A stretch of DNA of 27,088 nt from an uncultured Megasphaera sp. (GCA_900548635.1 URLP01000007.1:1-27088), one strand, 5' to 3'. Counted from the first letter of the stretch, positions 6,283 through 13,956 are shown. Notes: generated by a model not told the origin, from the sequence alone. A program made the numbers and translations.

Positions 6283-7389
6283 TCATTTTCCTTTGACGCA
6301 GATGCTGAGCCATTTTGGCAGCTTGTGTTCGACGACGACCCAGGAGTAGGCGGCGGCACAGGCCGTGACGATGCAGTAAATGGCGATGATGTGCCAGGCC
6401 CGCAGGTAAATGTGCAGGTGAGCCGCTAAGCCCGTGCAGGCGCTGAGGAAGACCGGATGGACCAGGTAGATGGGGTACGAGTAATCTCCAAGGAGAGAGA
6501 AGACTTTATGCACTAGCTGCGGTACAGGCCGGCATTCCCACCAGTAGAGGAGAAAGAGCATCGTCGAGAGCGTATAAGCCATGCCGATTGGACTGAGCTG
6601 ATGGATAGTGAAGACTGCCGATAAGGGGTCATAGTCCAGAAAGTGCATGACGCCGTAATAGGCGGCCAGCATGCCAAGCGTCGTCGCTGCCTGGAAGACG
6701 TTGACCAGGGCACCGTGCCTTTTCAGCCAGGCTGTGATGCCTGCAAAGTGTTCTGCCGTAAAGGCGCCGAACATGAAGATGAAGAGGTAGTGCAGGACGA
6801 TGTAGTTCAGGCGGAAGTTGAAGGCATCCTGAATCAGGGGATTGTCGGAATGGACCGTCCAGATATAACTGGAATAGAAATTGAAGACCATATTGACAAA
6901 GAAGAGGACCGTAAAGGACAGCCACGGCGACTTATCCATGAAGCGCAGGAGCGGCCGCCACAAGGGCATGAGAAAATAGAACCACAAGAGGATGACCAGG
7001 AAGTAGATGTGATACATGGCCAGGCCGTACCAGAGGGTACGGAAAAAGGCGTAAGGCTGGAAGACGCTGAAATTATGGCTGATGACCGAGACGTAGAGCA
7101 TGTAGAACAAAGACCAGGCCAGGTAGGGGACGAAGACCGTCCGCAGACGGCGTTTCAAGTAGTCCTTGTAAACAAAGGGCTGGTCCAGGGGCTGGCTGTA
7201 GAACATGCCGAAGGCCGAAAGGAAGAAGAAGGCCGGTACGGAGAAGCGGGACAGGATTTCGAGCACGGCTACGAGCCCCAAGTTCGGCGACGGGTTGACG
7301 ATGGCCACGGAGCCGACATGGATGGCGATGACGCCGAGCATGCACAGGCCGCGCATATAGTTGATGGAATGAATAAATCGTTTTGACAT
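6283..7389 (-). CDS. Acyltransferase 3 family membrane protein
   Basis: 368 residues with about ten transmembrane helices. The N-terminal block INYMRGLCMLGVIAIHVG is the acyltransferase 3 (OafA/WecH/NodX-like) hallmark, including the conserved RxL region and His. These proteins O-acylate surface polysaccharides, peptidoglycan or lipids, moving an acyl group across the membrane. Nothing nearby names the acceptor, since no polysaccharide genes flank it. The start at 7387-7389 has GAGGTG just upstream on the minus strand. The protein ends KWLSICVKGK, without the extra periplasmic SGNH domain of larger OafA proteins. An extended -10 (TGTTATAAT, minus strand, 7441-7449) may drive it. Confidence 0.88.
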   Translation of the reverse strand: MSKRFIHSINYMRGLCMLGVIAIHVGSVAIVNPSPNLGLVAVLEILSRFSVPAFFFLSAFGMFYSQPLDQPFVYKDYLKRRLRTVFVPYLAWSLFYMLYVSVISHNFSVFQPYAFFRTLWYGLAMYHIYFLVILLWFYFLMPLWRPLLRFMDKSPWLSFTVLFFVNMVFNFYSSYIWTVHSDNPLIQDAFNFRLNYIVLHYLFIFMFGAFTAEHFAGITAWLKRHGALVNVFQAATTLGMLAAYYGVMHFLDYDPLSAVFTIHQLSPIGMAYTLSTMLFLLYWWECRPVPQLVHKVFSLLGDYSYPIYLVHPVFLSACTGLAAHLHIYLRAWHIIAIYCIVTACAAAYSWVVVEHKLPKWLSICVKGK

Positions 7390-7411
7390 CTGACACCTCG
7401 AAAGATACAAT
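7383..7411 (+). promoter_or_regulatory. Consensus promoter for the ECF/fol/two-component operon
   Basis: TTGACA 7383-7388, a 17-base spacer and TACAAT 7406-7411. The -35 hexamer overlaps the start codon (7387-7389) of the divergent acyltransferase gene, so the two transcripts share this DNA. No other strong promoter is visible before the next seven plus-strand genes. Confidence 0.8.
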
Positions 7412-7440
7412 AAAGATAATTAAGGATAATAACATATCCT

Positions 7441-7449
7441 ATTATAACA
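7441..7449 (-). promoter_or_regulatory. Extended -10 for the acyltransferase gene
   Basis: On the minus strand TGTTATAAT (7449 to 7441) is an extended -10 without a clear -35. Transcripts from here would cross the plus-strand promoter at 7383-7411. Confidence 0.45.
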
Positions 7450-7478
7450 AATTTTTGGCAATTGGACAGGGAGGCATT

Positions 7479-7991
7479 ATGAGAGAAGAAACGAAAGACA
7501 TGACCCGCACGGGGTTGATCCTGGCCGTCACTTTGATCCTTCAGGGACTGCGCCTGGTCATCCCTATACCGCCGCAGGTCAGCATGTTCCTCGTCGGCTC
7601 TCTGGTCAATGCCTGCCTCATCGTGGCGGCTCTCTCCATCGGCCGCCGGGCGGGCCTGGCCGTGGCCCTGTGTACGCCTGTCTTTGCCTGGCTCGAAGGG
7701 ATGCTGCCCTTTTTTCCTTTTGTTTTTCCCGTGGCCTTAGGGAACAGCTGCTATGTCTGCTGGGCCTGGTATTGGCGGCGGCGCGGCCTGCCGCTTCTCT
7801 GTATCGGAGCTGTCGGCAAGGCACTTATTCTCTACGCGTCGTTTTATGCGCTCTTTGCCTGCATCGCCTTTCCGTCGGCCGTGCGGCATATGCTGCTCTT
7901 TGCTATGAGCTGGCCCCAAATCGTGACAGGCGTCATCGGCGCGGTCCTGGGCCTTACATTAAGCCGCTTCCTGCAGCGGCGCCATGAATAG
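7479..7991 (+). CDS. ECF transporter S-component-like membrane protein
   Basis: 170 residues starting at the ATG at 7479, with GGGAGG upstream. About five hydrophobic helices and blocks such as TRTGLILAVTLILQGLRLVIPIPPQVSMFLVGSLVNACL and FVFPVALGN match small Firmicute membrane proteins generally annotated as ECF S components or as conserved hypotheticals. The family name is from memory of similar sequences and the substrate is unknown. It is the first gene of an operon containing folE, folB and folK, so a pterin, folate or related precursor is a reasonable but untested guess. No ATPase or T component is encoded nearby, which is normal for group II ECF systems. Confidence 0.7.
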   Translation: MREETKDMTRTGLILAVTLILQGLRLVIPIPPQVSMFLVGSLVNACLIVAALSIGRRAGLAVALCTPVFAWLEGMLPFFPFVFPVALGNSCYVCWAWYWRRRGLPLLCIGAVGKALILYASFYALFACIAFPSAVRHMLLFAMSWPQIVTGVIGAVLGLTLSRFLQRRHE

Positions 7992-8005
7992 AAAGGAAGT
8001 TTTTT

Positions 8006-8413
8006 ATGTTTTGGCGAATCTTTTATTATCTCCCCGCCATCCTCGGCGTCATCTTCATTGCCGTCGGCACCTACCATGGCTGGAAATTCCGGGGCCTGAC
8101 GCGGCGCTGCAAAACAGCGGCCGTTGGGACGCTCCTGGGTTTTCAGGAAAAAAAGATGAAGAGCGGGACCCTGTATTATCCTGTTGTCCGCTTTAAGACA
8201 AAGGACGGCGAGACCTATCAGGCACGCTATGAATTCGGCGATTCCGAATGGGACTGCCAGGCCGGCGATGAACTGGATCTGCGCTATAATCCGGAAAATC
8301 CGCAGGAAATTTATTTAGACCACGAACAGAATAAGTGGCAGCAGTACGCCAGCCCCTTTTTCATCATCATCGGCGGGCTGATTTTCATTGCGGCCTATTA
8401 TTTCTTTTTATAA
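8006..8413 (+). CDS. DUF3592-like membrane protein
   Basis: 135 residues. A first transmembrane helix (about residues 5-22) is followed by a soluble beta-rich middle (YYPVVRFKTKDGETYQARYEFG, then VDLRYNP-like DELDLRYNPENPQEIYL) and a second helix near the C-terminus (FFIIIGGLIFIAAYYFFL). This layout, with a V-x-F-x-T-x-x-G-x strand and a YNPxNP turn, fits the DUF3592 family of unknown function. It begins 14 bases after the preceding gene behind AAAGGAAG and ends 18 bases before folE. The context is a shared operon without a functional clue. Confidence 0.78.
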   Translation: MFWRIFYYLPAILGVIFIAVGTYHGWKFRGLTRRCKTAAVGTLLGFQEKKMKSGTLYYPVVRFKTKDGETYQARYEFGDSEWDCQAGDELDLRYNPENPQEIYLDHEQNKWQQYASPFFIIIGGLIFIAAYYFFL

Positions 8414-8431
8414 AAGGGGGAACAAGTCACA

Positions 8432-9007
8432 TTGGCAGAAAATGAACGCGCTGTCGCAGCAATGCGGCAGTTTTTAGAAGCCCTGGGATTGGACCTTGAA
8501 AAGCTGGGCATGGAAAAGACGCCGCACCGCGTCGCTCAGGCTTTCGGGGAATTCTTTTCAGGCCTCTGGGAAAATCCCGATGACGAGTGGCAAAGTCCCA
8601 TTGCCACGCAGACAGACGGCCTCGTCGTCGTCCGCAATATCCGCTTCCACTCCATGTGCGAACACCATTTGCTGCCCTTTTTCGGCAGCGTCCATTTGGC
8701 CTATTACCCAAAGAACGGCACCATTGCCGGTTTTGGCCACTTTGTCCGGGCCGTCGATATCCTGGCCCGGCGGCCTCAGCTCCAGGAACGGATGACAGAA
8801 GAACTGTGCCAGTCCATCTGCCGCGGCTTGGACCCAAAGGGCGTCCTGATCGTCGTCAAGGCGACGCATCTCTGCCTCACCATGCGCGACCGCATGGCCA
8901 TCGACTCCAATATCGTGACCACGGCGACAGCAGGCTGTCTCAAAGAAGGGACAGAGGCTTATCATCAGGCTTGGAAAATGCTTATGGAGGAAGAAGAAAA
9001 TGGATAA
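8432..9007 (+). CDS. folE: GTP cyclohydrolase I, divergent
   Basis: 191 residues from a TTG at 8432 behind AGGGGG. It converts GTP to dihydroneopterin triphosphate, the entry step to folate and, via QueD, to queuosine. The zinc and catalytic residues are present: C76, H78 and H79 in SMCEHHLLPF, and H146 and C148 in ATHLCL, with R152 following. The RRPQLQER helix is also intact. Two usually invariant motifs differ. GLSK is GFGH here, losing the Ser-Lys that bind the triphosphate (S135/K136 in E. coli, from memory), and the RG(V/I) loop is RDRMAIDSN. The gene overlaps folB by 8 bases. Context (folB, folK) supports folate synthesis. Confidence 0.9.
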   Translation: MAENERAVAAMRQFLEALGLDLEKLGMEKTPHRVAQAFGEFFSGLWENPDDEWQSPIATQTDGLVVVRNIRFHSMCEHHLLPFFGSVHLAYYPKNGTIAGFGHFVRAVDILARRPQLQERMTEELCQSICRGLDPKGVLIVVKATHLCLTMRDRMAIDSNIVTTATAGCLKEGTEAYHQAWKMLMEEEENG

Positions 9008-9365
9008 GATCATCCTGACGGGCATGCATTTTTACGGCTATCACGGCTGTCTGCCCGAAGAAAAGCGCCAGGGCCAGCCCTTCCACGTCGACTTGACGCT
9101 GGAAACGGACCTTCGCCGTGCCGGCAAGAGTGATGACCTGACGCAGACCGTCGATTACAGCGCCGTCTATACGGTGGTCAAAGACGTCGTCGAGGGGCCG
9201 TCATACGACCTCATCGAACGGGTCGGCGAGGTCATTGCCGAACGCGTTCTTGCGGCTTTTCCGCCGATACAGCAGCTGACGGTCACGGTCCACAAGCCTC
9301 AGGCACCTATTGGCGGCCCCTTCGAGGATGCGGCCGTTGTCCTGGAAAGGCGGCGCCATGGCTAA
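9000..9365 (+). CDS. folB: Dihydroneopterin aldolase
   Basis: 121 residues, the usual FolB length. It cleaves 7,8-dihydroneopterin to 6-hydroxymethyl-dihydropterin and glycolaldehyde. The T-fold family motifs are present: YGYHGCLPEEKRQGQPF near the N-terminus with the pterin-anchoring glutamate (E20/E21), TVDYSAVY at about residues 50-57, LIERVGEVIAERVL in the second helix, and the catalytic K99 in VHKPQAPIGG. It overlaps folE by 8 bases and folK by 8 bases, a sign of translational coupling. AGGAGG inside the folE end is its ribosome binding site. Confidence 0.95.
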   Translation: MDKIILTGMHFYGYHGCLPEEKRQGQPFHVDLTLETDLRRAGKSDDLTQTVDYSAVYTVVKDVVEGPSYDLIERVGEVIAERVLAAFPPIQQLTVTVHKPQAPIGGPFEDAAVVLERRRHG

Positions 9366-9870
9366 GTTTTATCTCAGCATCGGCGCCAATCTGGGCGACC
9401 GCTTGGGAACGCTGCGAGAAGCCGTACAGCTCCTCAAGACAGAACCCGGCGTTACTGTGACGGCTGTTTCTCCTTTTTATGAGACGCCGCCCTGGGGCAA
9501 GACGGATCAGCCGCCTTTCATCAACGGCGCTGTCGCCGTGGAGACGGACCTCTCCGGAGAAGCGCTGCTTGTGCGCTGTCTTGCTATTGAACAGCGGCTG
9601 GGCCGCGTGCGCCATGAGAAATGGGGCGCCCGGACCATCGACATCGACCTCATCTGCAGCCCTGATGAGACGTGCCGCAGCGAAACGCTGACCCTGCCCC
9701 ACCCGTATGCCACAGAGCGGGCTTTTGTCCTCGTCCCTTTGCGGGATATCGCACCGGATCTTTGCCTCTGCGGCCGGCCTCTTGACGACTGGCTGAAGCG
9801 GCTGCCGGATACAGACTCTATTAGAAAGAAGGAGATAATTAATTATGGAAAAAATACTCATTGCAGATGA
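9358..9870 (+). CDS. folK: 6-hydroxymethyl-7,8-dihydropterin pyrophosphokinase
   Basis: 170 residues from the ATG at 9358, where the HPPK N-terminus MAKFYLSIGANLGDR begins; a longer in-frame reading from 9310 only extends into folB. It transfers pyrophosphate from ATP to 6-hydroxymethyl-dihydropterin. The signature WGARTIDIDLI carries D95 and D97, the magnesium-binding pair at the same numbers as in E. coli HPPK. NGAVAVET and LPHPYATERAFVLVPL are also typical. The C-terminus runs 26 bases into the response regulator gene. folP is not in this operon and must lie elsewhere. Confidence 0.95.
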   Translation: MAKFYLSIGANLGDRLGTLREAVQLLKTEPGVTVTAVSPFYETPPWGKTDQPPFINGAVAVETDLSGEALLVRCLAIEQRLGRVRHEKWGARTIDIDLICSPDETCRSETLTLPHPYATERAFVLVPLRDIAPDLCLCGRPLDDWLKRLPDTDSIRKKEIINYGKNTHCR

Positions 9871-10510
9871 TGAACAGCTCATGCGACAGTTGGTCATCGA
9901 CTTTTTAAAGCCTGAAGGCTATGAAATCCTGGAAGCATCAGACGGCAAAGAAGCCTTGGAAATCTATGATAAGGAACATCCTGATCTTATCCTCCTCGAC
10001 GTCATGATGCCCGGTTATGACGGCTGGACGGTCTGCCGCGAAATCCGCCGCGAATCGACAGTGCCTATCATGATGCTCACGGCGAAAGGGGAAGAAATCG
10101 ATCAGCTCTTCGCCTATGACCTCGGCGCCGACGAATACATCACCAAGCCCTTCAGCCCGAAAATCCTCGTCGCCAAGATCAAGGCCCTCCTGCGCCGTTC
10201 CCAGAACGAACATGAAACGCACGAAGCCAATGACGGCGTGGCCATCGACCGTGATGCCCGCCAGGTCGTCATCGACGGCAAGAACGTCGACCTCAGCCCG
10301 ACGGAATATAAACTCCTCAACTATTTGATGAGCAATACGGGCAAGGCCCTGAGCCGCCGCCAGATCCTTAATCAGGTCTGGAACTACGATTATTACGGCG
10401 ACCTGCGCACGGTCGACACGCACATCAACCGCCTGCGCATCAAATTAGGCGACAAAGGCCGCTATATCCGCACAGTCCGCGGCTACGGCTACCGCTACGA
10501 CGGCAAATGA
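9845..10510 (+). CDS. OmpR/PhoB-family response regulator
   Basis: 221 residues. The N-terminal receiver domain has the acidic pair D8 D9, phospho-acceptor D52 in LLDVMMPG, the conserved Thr in MMLTAKG and Lys in TKPFSP. A winged-helix DNA-binding domain occupies about residues 130-221 and ends in VRGYGYRY. AGAAGGAG sits 10 bases before the ATG, inside folK, whose stop lies 26 bases downstream of this start. The partner kinase follows with a 4-base ATGA overlap. The target genes cannot be told from sequence; the operon position suggests it may control its own folate/ECF operon. Confidence 0.95.
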   Translation: MEKILIADDEQLMRQLVIDFLKPEGYEILEASDGKEALEIYDKEHPDLILLDVMMPGYDGWTVCREIRRESTVPIMMLTAKGEEIDQLFAYDLGADEYITKPFSPKILVAKIKALLRRSQNEHETHEANDGVAIDRDARQVVIDGKNVDLSPTEYKLLNYLMSNTGKALSRRQILNQVWNYDYYGDLRTVDTHINRLRIKLGDKGRYIRTVRGYGYRYDGK

Positions 10511-12075
10511 GACAGCGGCGCTTATCACTGAAAATAAAGGCCGGCCTCTATATCGGCTGCTTTACCATTTTCTTCATCCTCGGCCTGATGGCGGCTGTCG
10601 GCTTTGGCTTCGACCGTTACTATTACTACGCCAAGAAGGAGGCCATGGTCGAAGCGAGCCAGAAAATCAGTGAACTGTATCGGCAGGGCGGCGGCGTCAA
10701 TGAAAGTGAATTCGATACACTCAGTCAGCGCTATGCTATGGACGTGCTCATCGTCGATCACGGCAAGCTCGTCTATTCGTCACGGCCGGACCGCCGCGTC
10801 CATCTGCCGCCGAAGGTGTTTCCGCAGGATGAAAAGACAGATCTCGTCGTCAGCGGGCAGGAAGATGCAGACCCGTCGCCAGGGCTCGATTTTAAGATTC
10901 CTGTGCATATCCAGGAACTCCTCGATTTGATGAACGGCAAAGAACCGTCCGCAGAGACGCTGGGTGTCGTCTCCCTTTCCAAGAATGTACCTGATTTTGA
11001 GCATTTCAACCTCGTCGACAGGATTCAGGATGATGCCTACGTCATCCTCAGTCAGTCTGTCGCCCCCATGAAGGAAAGCATCAGCGTCGTCCAGCATTTC
11101 ATCATTCTCTGCGGCCTAATCTGGCTGGTCATCGCCGTCATTGGCACGGTCTTTTTGACGAAACGCATGGTCAAGCCGCTCCTGGAACTGAAGAATCTGG
11201 CCGTCGCCATGGCACACCTCGACTTTTCCAAGAAGTGGAAGGGCAATTGGAACGACGAAATCGGCGAACTCGGCGACAGCATCAATACGCTCTCCAATCA
11301 GTTGAACGTAGCCCTTACAGCCCTGCAGCAGTCCAATACGGAGCTTCAGAAACAGCTCGACAAGGCCAAGGAAGTGGAACATATGCGCAAGTCCTTCCTT
11401 TCGGCCGTGTCCCATGAACTGAAGACGCCCCTGGCCATTATCCAGGGCTATGCCGAAGGACTGGATACACTCGACATCGACGAAGCGACGCAGCGCCGCT
11501 ACTGCAGCGTCATCCGCAGCGAAACGCAGAAGATGGACAAACTGGTCAAGGACCTGCTCAACTTATCGCGCCTGGAAACGGGCTCGTTCAAGTTGGAAGA
11601 GACGGTCTTTGACTTCACGGCTCTCGTCGCCGACAGCCAGGACCGCTTTGCCAAGGCCATTGCCGACAAAGGCATCCATGTGGAATGGGATTTCCCGGCG
11701 GAAATGAATGTCTACGGCGATCCTGAACGGATCAGTACGGTCCTGACGAACTTCATGAGCAACGCCATCGACTATACGGCGAAGGGAAAGCATATCCGCG
11801 TCTTTGCCGAAAATTTAGGCGAACGCTACCGCATTTCCGTCTACAATGAAGGCAGCCATATCGAAGAAAAATACCAGCAGCGCATCTGGGAACCTTTCTA
11901 TAAAATTGATTCCTCGCGGGCCCGCAGTCCGCAGCGCATCTTCGGCGGCCACGGCCTGGGCCTGGGCACGGTGGCAGCCCTCGTCAAGCTCCACGGCGAA
12001 ACCTACGGCGTCCGCAACGAACCAGACGGCGTCACCTTCTGGTTTACGATTAAAAAAGCCGATCGTTCGTCGTAG
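10507..12075 (+). CDS. Sensor histidine kinase
   Basis: 522 residues. TM1 is at about residues 10-32, followed by a ~160-residue extracytoplasmic sensor region without a domain I recognise, TM2 near 195-217 and a HAMP linker (TKRMVKPLLELKNLAVAMA). A coiled coil leads to the HisKA box SHELKTPLA with phospho-acceptor H303. The HATPase_c domain has the N box (NFMSNAIDY) and a G box (GGHGLGLG). The usual G1 DxGxG is degenerate (VYNEGSHI), which is common among Firmicute kinases of this kind. It forms a two-component pair with the preceding regulator. The stop codon lies inside heptad element C. Confidence 0.93.
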   Translation: MRQRRLSLKIKAGLYIGCFTIFFILGLMAAVGFGFDRYYYYAKKEAMVEASQKISELYRQGGGVNESEFDTLSQRYAMDVLIVDHGKLVYSSRPDRRVHLPPKVFPQDEKTDLVVSGQEDADPSPGLDFKIPVHIQELLDLMNGKEPSAETLGVVSLSKNVPDFEHFNLVDRIQDDAYVILSQSVAPMKESISVVQHFIILCGLIWLVIAVIGTVFLTKRMVKPLLELKNLAVAMAHLDFSKKWKGNWNDEIGELGDSINTLSNQLNVALTALQQSNTELQKQLDKAKEVEHMRKSFLSAVSHELKTPLAIIQGYAEGLDTLDIDEATQRRYCSVIRSETQKMDKLVKDLLNLSRLETGSFKLEETVFDFTALVADSQDRFAKAIADKGIHVEWDFPAEMNVYGDPERISTVLTNFMSNAIDYTAKGKHIRVFAENLGERYRISVYNEGSHIEEKYQQRIWEPFYKIDSSRARSPQRIFGGHGLGLGTVAALVKLHGETYGVRNEPDGVTFWFTIKKADRSS

Positions 12076-12099
12076 GTCACGAACCACGGCAAACCACGT
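12064..12099. repeat. Heptanucleotide repeat element C
   Basis: Heptads in register at 12065 (GTTCGTC), 12072 (GTAGGTC), 12079 (ACGAACC), 12086 (ACGGCAA) and 12093 (ACCACGT). Bases 12064-12078 are the exact reverse complement of 928-942 in element B. The kinase stop codon is within the repeat, and a terminator follows. GTTCGT and ACGAAC can form a short hairpin. Confidence 0.7.
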
Positions 12100-12102
12100 G
12101 AA

Positions 12103-12152
12103 AAAAGGGATTGTGCATGACGGCAAAAGCCTTCGTGCGACAATCCCTTTTT
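12103..12152. terminator. Bidirectional terminator
   Basis: AAAAGGGATTGT (12103-12114) pairs with ACAATCCCTTTT (12140-12151), with an inner partly paired arm closed by AAAA. T-runs occur on both strands. It serves the seven-gene operon and the convergent small-protein gene. Its outer stem nearly equals that of the terminator at 23766-23811. Confidence 0.85.
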
Positions 12153-12156
12153 ACTG

Positions 12157-12387
12157 CTAAAACGACCGTTTTCCCAGGGTGGGGTGGCTGCATTTCTTCA
12201 GGGTCAGGTGTTCTACGAGATAGCCTGCCTTGTCGAGGTCGATGTCTTCTTTGCAGCCGTCGTGTTCGAAGATGCAGAGCGGCTGGTCGGCACCAACTTC
12301 GCCGCCTGGGAGATAAATATATTCGCCCGTTTCGGCGTCGCCGAAGATGATGCCGGCTAAGAGGTGTTTCTTCGCGATCTGGCTCAT
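12157..12387 (-). CDS. Small protein of unknown function
   Basis: 76 residues starting at the ATG at 12385-12387, which overlaps the stop of the metallophosphoesterase gene as ATGA and has GGAGG upstream. A much longer in-frame reading up to 12630 exists but lies wholly inside the upstream gene in another frame and has Arg/Pro-rich shadow composition. The protein (MSQIAKKHLLAG...) has short beta-like segments, an acidic middle (DGCKEDIDLDKAGYLVEHL) and two cysteines. I recognise no family. Tight coupling suggests co-expression with the phosphoesterase. Confidence 0.72.
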   Translation of the reverse strand: MSQIAKKHLLAGIIFGDAETGEYIYLPGGEVGADQPLCIFEHDGCKEDIDLDKAGYLVEHLTLKKCSHPTLGKRSF

Positions 12388-13112
12388 CGCAGGGCCTCCT
12401 CTCCGTCGAATTTGATTTCCAAGAGCTTGCAGTCCCGGTAGTCTGCCGAGACGAGCTGCAGGAGCGTGCCGTTGTAGCGGCGCGGGAACATAGTGTTCGG
12501 CTGCATGCCGTGCAGGTGGCCGAAGACGCAGAGCGGGACGTGATATTTTTCCAGAAGATCCGTAAAGCCGCTCGGCTTGGTCAGGTCGCAGACCGGTGGA
12601 TAGTGGAGCAGGAGAATCGTGTGCCTGCACTGCAGCTTTTCGGCTTCCTGCAAGGTCCGTTCGACGCGCAGCAGTTCCCGCCGGTACGGCTTGGCATCAC
12701 GCGCTTCCTGATAGTGGATGTCGCCCGGGCAGACCCAGCCGTGCGTGCCGCAGACGGCGATTTCCTTATCGCCCAGGACGACTGTCGAGCCGTAAAGATA
12801 CTGCATGTTGTTGCCGGCGTCCATGCGGTTCAGCTTGCCGGCGCTTTCCCACCAGTAGTCGTGATTGCCGCGGATGATGATCTTCCTGCCCGGCAGGGCC
12901 CGGATTTGATTCAGGTCTTCCTGGGCTTCGCTTAAGTGCATGGCCCAGGATGTATCGCCGGCGATGAGGACGACGTCGTCGTCGCTGACGCGGCTTTTCC
13001 AGTCGTCGGCAATGCGCTGCCAGTGGTTTTTCCAACGGCTGCCGAAGACTTCCATTGGCTTTTTGGGCGGATTGCCTGATAAATGTAGATCACCGATTGC
13101 AAATAAACGCAT
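12384..13112 (-). CDS. Metallophosphoesterase family protein
   Basis: 242 residues of the calcineurin-like phosphoesterase fold. The metal-binding motifs appear in order: GDLHLSG (residues 7-13), GDTS around residue 52, GNHD around residue 82, the LLLHYPP histidine near 170, and GHLHG near 198. All dinuclear metal ligands are present, so it is likely an active phosphomonoesterase or phosphodiesterase. The substrate is unknown. It follows the GalT/HIT-like gene by 23 bases and overlaps the next small gene by 4 bases, forming a three-gene minus-strand unit. Confidence 0.9.
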   Translation of the reverse strand: MRLFAIGDLHLSGNPPKKPMEVFGSRWKNHWQRIADDWKSRVSDDDVVLIAGDTSWAMHLSEAQEDLNQIRALPGRKIIIRGNHDYWWESAGKLNRMDAGNNMQYLYGSTVVLGDKEIAVCGTHGWVCPGDIHYQEARDAKPYRRELLRVERTLQEAEKLQCRHTILLLHYPPVCDLTKPSGFTDLLEKYHVPLCVFGHLHGMQPNTMFPRRYNGTLLQLVSADYRDCKLLEIKFDGEEALR

Positions 13113-13135
13113 AAAGTTGTAATAACCGTCCTTTC

Positions 13136-13924
13136 CTATACTTCATGCAGCCGCTGCTGCAGTGCATGAATGAAGCGCGCTGTGTGCCCTCCGTTGGCGA
13201 TTTGCGGAATCATGTAGCCGACATAGAGAGGGTTGGTCAAAAAGCGCGGGATAATTTTGACATACAAGGCATCGTCAGCAGGGAAGTCATAAAAGAAAAT
13301 GTTATAACTGTCGTTGAAGCTGACAAAGGAGTGTATGAAATAATCGGCCGTCACCTGCATATAGCGCACGAATTTCCCCAGTTTTTCCTTATCCTTTAGA
13401 ATCAGGTTGACTTCGTAAAAGCCGATGATCGGCCGCTGGGAAAGGTTGACGGTCAGGCCGTCTTCGGCAGCGATGGTCGGGCCGACGAAGTGGAAGGGCT
13501 TGATATCTTCGTGATAGTCGTAATTCTTGAAGCCGACAATCTGGGAATGAGGGTGGTGGATCGTGCCGCCGGCCATGTAGCCGTGATTGCGGTAGAAGAC
13601 GACGGATCTGAATTTCCCCATGTCCTTCACTTGCTGCCATTTTTCCAGGCCGAATTCGATGAGCTTCAGGGCGTATTCCGGCGTATACGAGGCGAATTCG
13701 CCGTCGCAGTCATCGCTTTCGATGATCAGCGTCTGCCAGGAATCCTTGAGGACAGGATAGGCATTTTCCAGCCAGATCATATGGCCCCGTGTTTCCATGA
13801 CGTTCTTTAAATGAGCCACGTCGCAGAAGGGACAATATTTTTCATCACGATGGACCGTATCCGGTTTGGTCTTGCCCAGGTCCAGATTATATTCTAAGAT
13901 ATGTGCTAAGGGATTTTCATTCAT
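13136..13924 (-). CDS. GalT/HIT-superfamily protein (DUF4931-like)
   Basis: 262 residues. CPFC at residues 31-34 resembles the zinc site of GalT-type enzymes. GTIHHPHSQIVG (H124, H126, Q128) is the HxHxQ catalytic signature of galactose-1-phosphate uridylyltransferase relatives, where the central histidine carries a nucleotidyl group. The protein is shorter than true GalT (about 340-500 residues) and fits the DUF4931-type family of Firmicutes, a family name I give from memory. It is therefore probably a nucleotidyl transferase or hydrolase of unknown substrate. The start at 13922-13924 has AAGGAG upstream. It leads a unit with a metallophosphoesterase, a combination that could act on nucleotides. 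Confidence 0.8.
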   Translation of the reverse strand: MNENPLAHILEYNLDLGKTKPDTVHRDEKYCPFCDVAHLKNVMETRGHMIWLENAYPVLKDSWQTLIIESDDCDGEFASYTPEYALKLIEFGLEKWQQVKDMGKFRSVVFYRNHGYMAGGTIHHPHSQIVGFKNYDYHEDIKPFHFVGPTIAAEDGLTVNLSQRPIIGFYEVNLILKDKEKLGKFVRYMQVTADYFIHSFVSFNDSYNIFFYDFPADDALYVKIIPRFLTNPLYVGYMIPQIANGGHTARFIHALQQRLHEV

Positions 13925-13956
13925 GACGACCGCTCCTTTTGATACCTACTCTTTAC

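Noticed and set aside
12388..12630. N-terminal extension of the 76-residue small protein
   Set aside because: The extension is Arg/Pro-rich and lies inside the metallophosphoesterase gene. The ATG at 12385-12387 has a proper ribosome binding site and ATGA coupling.
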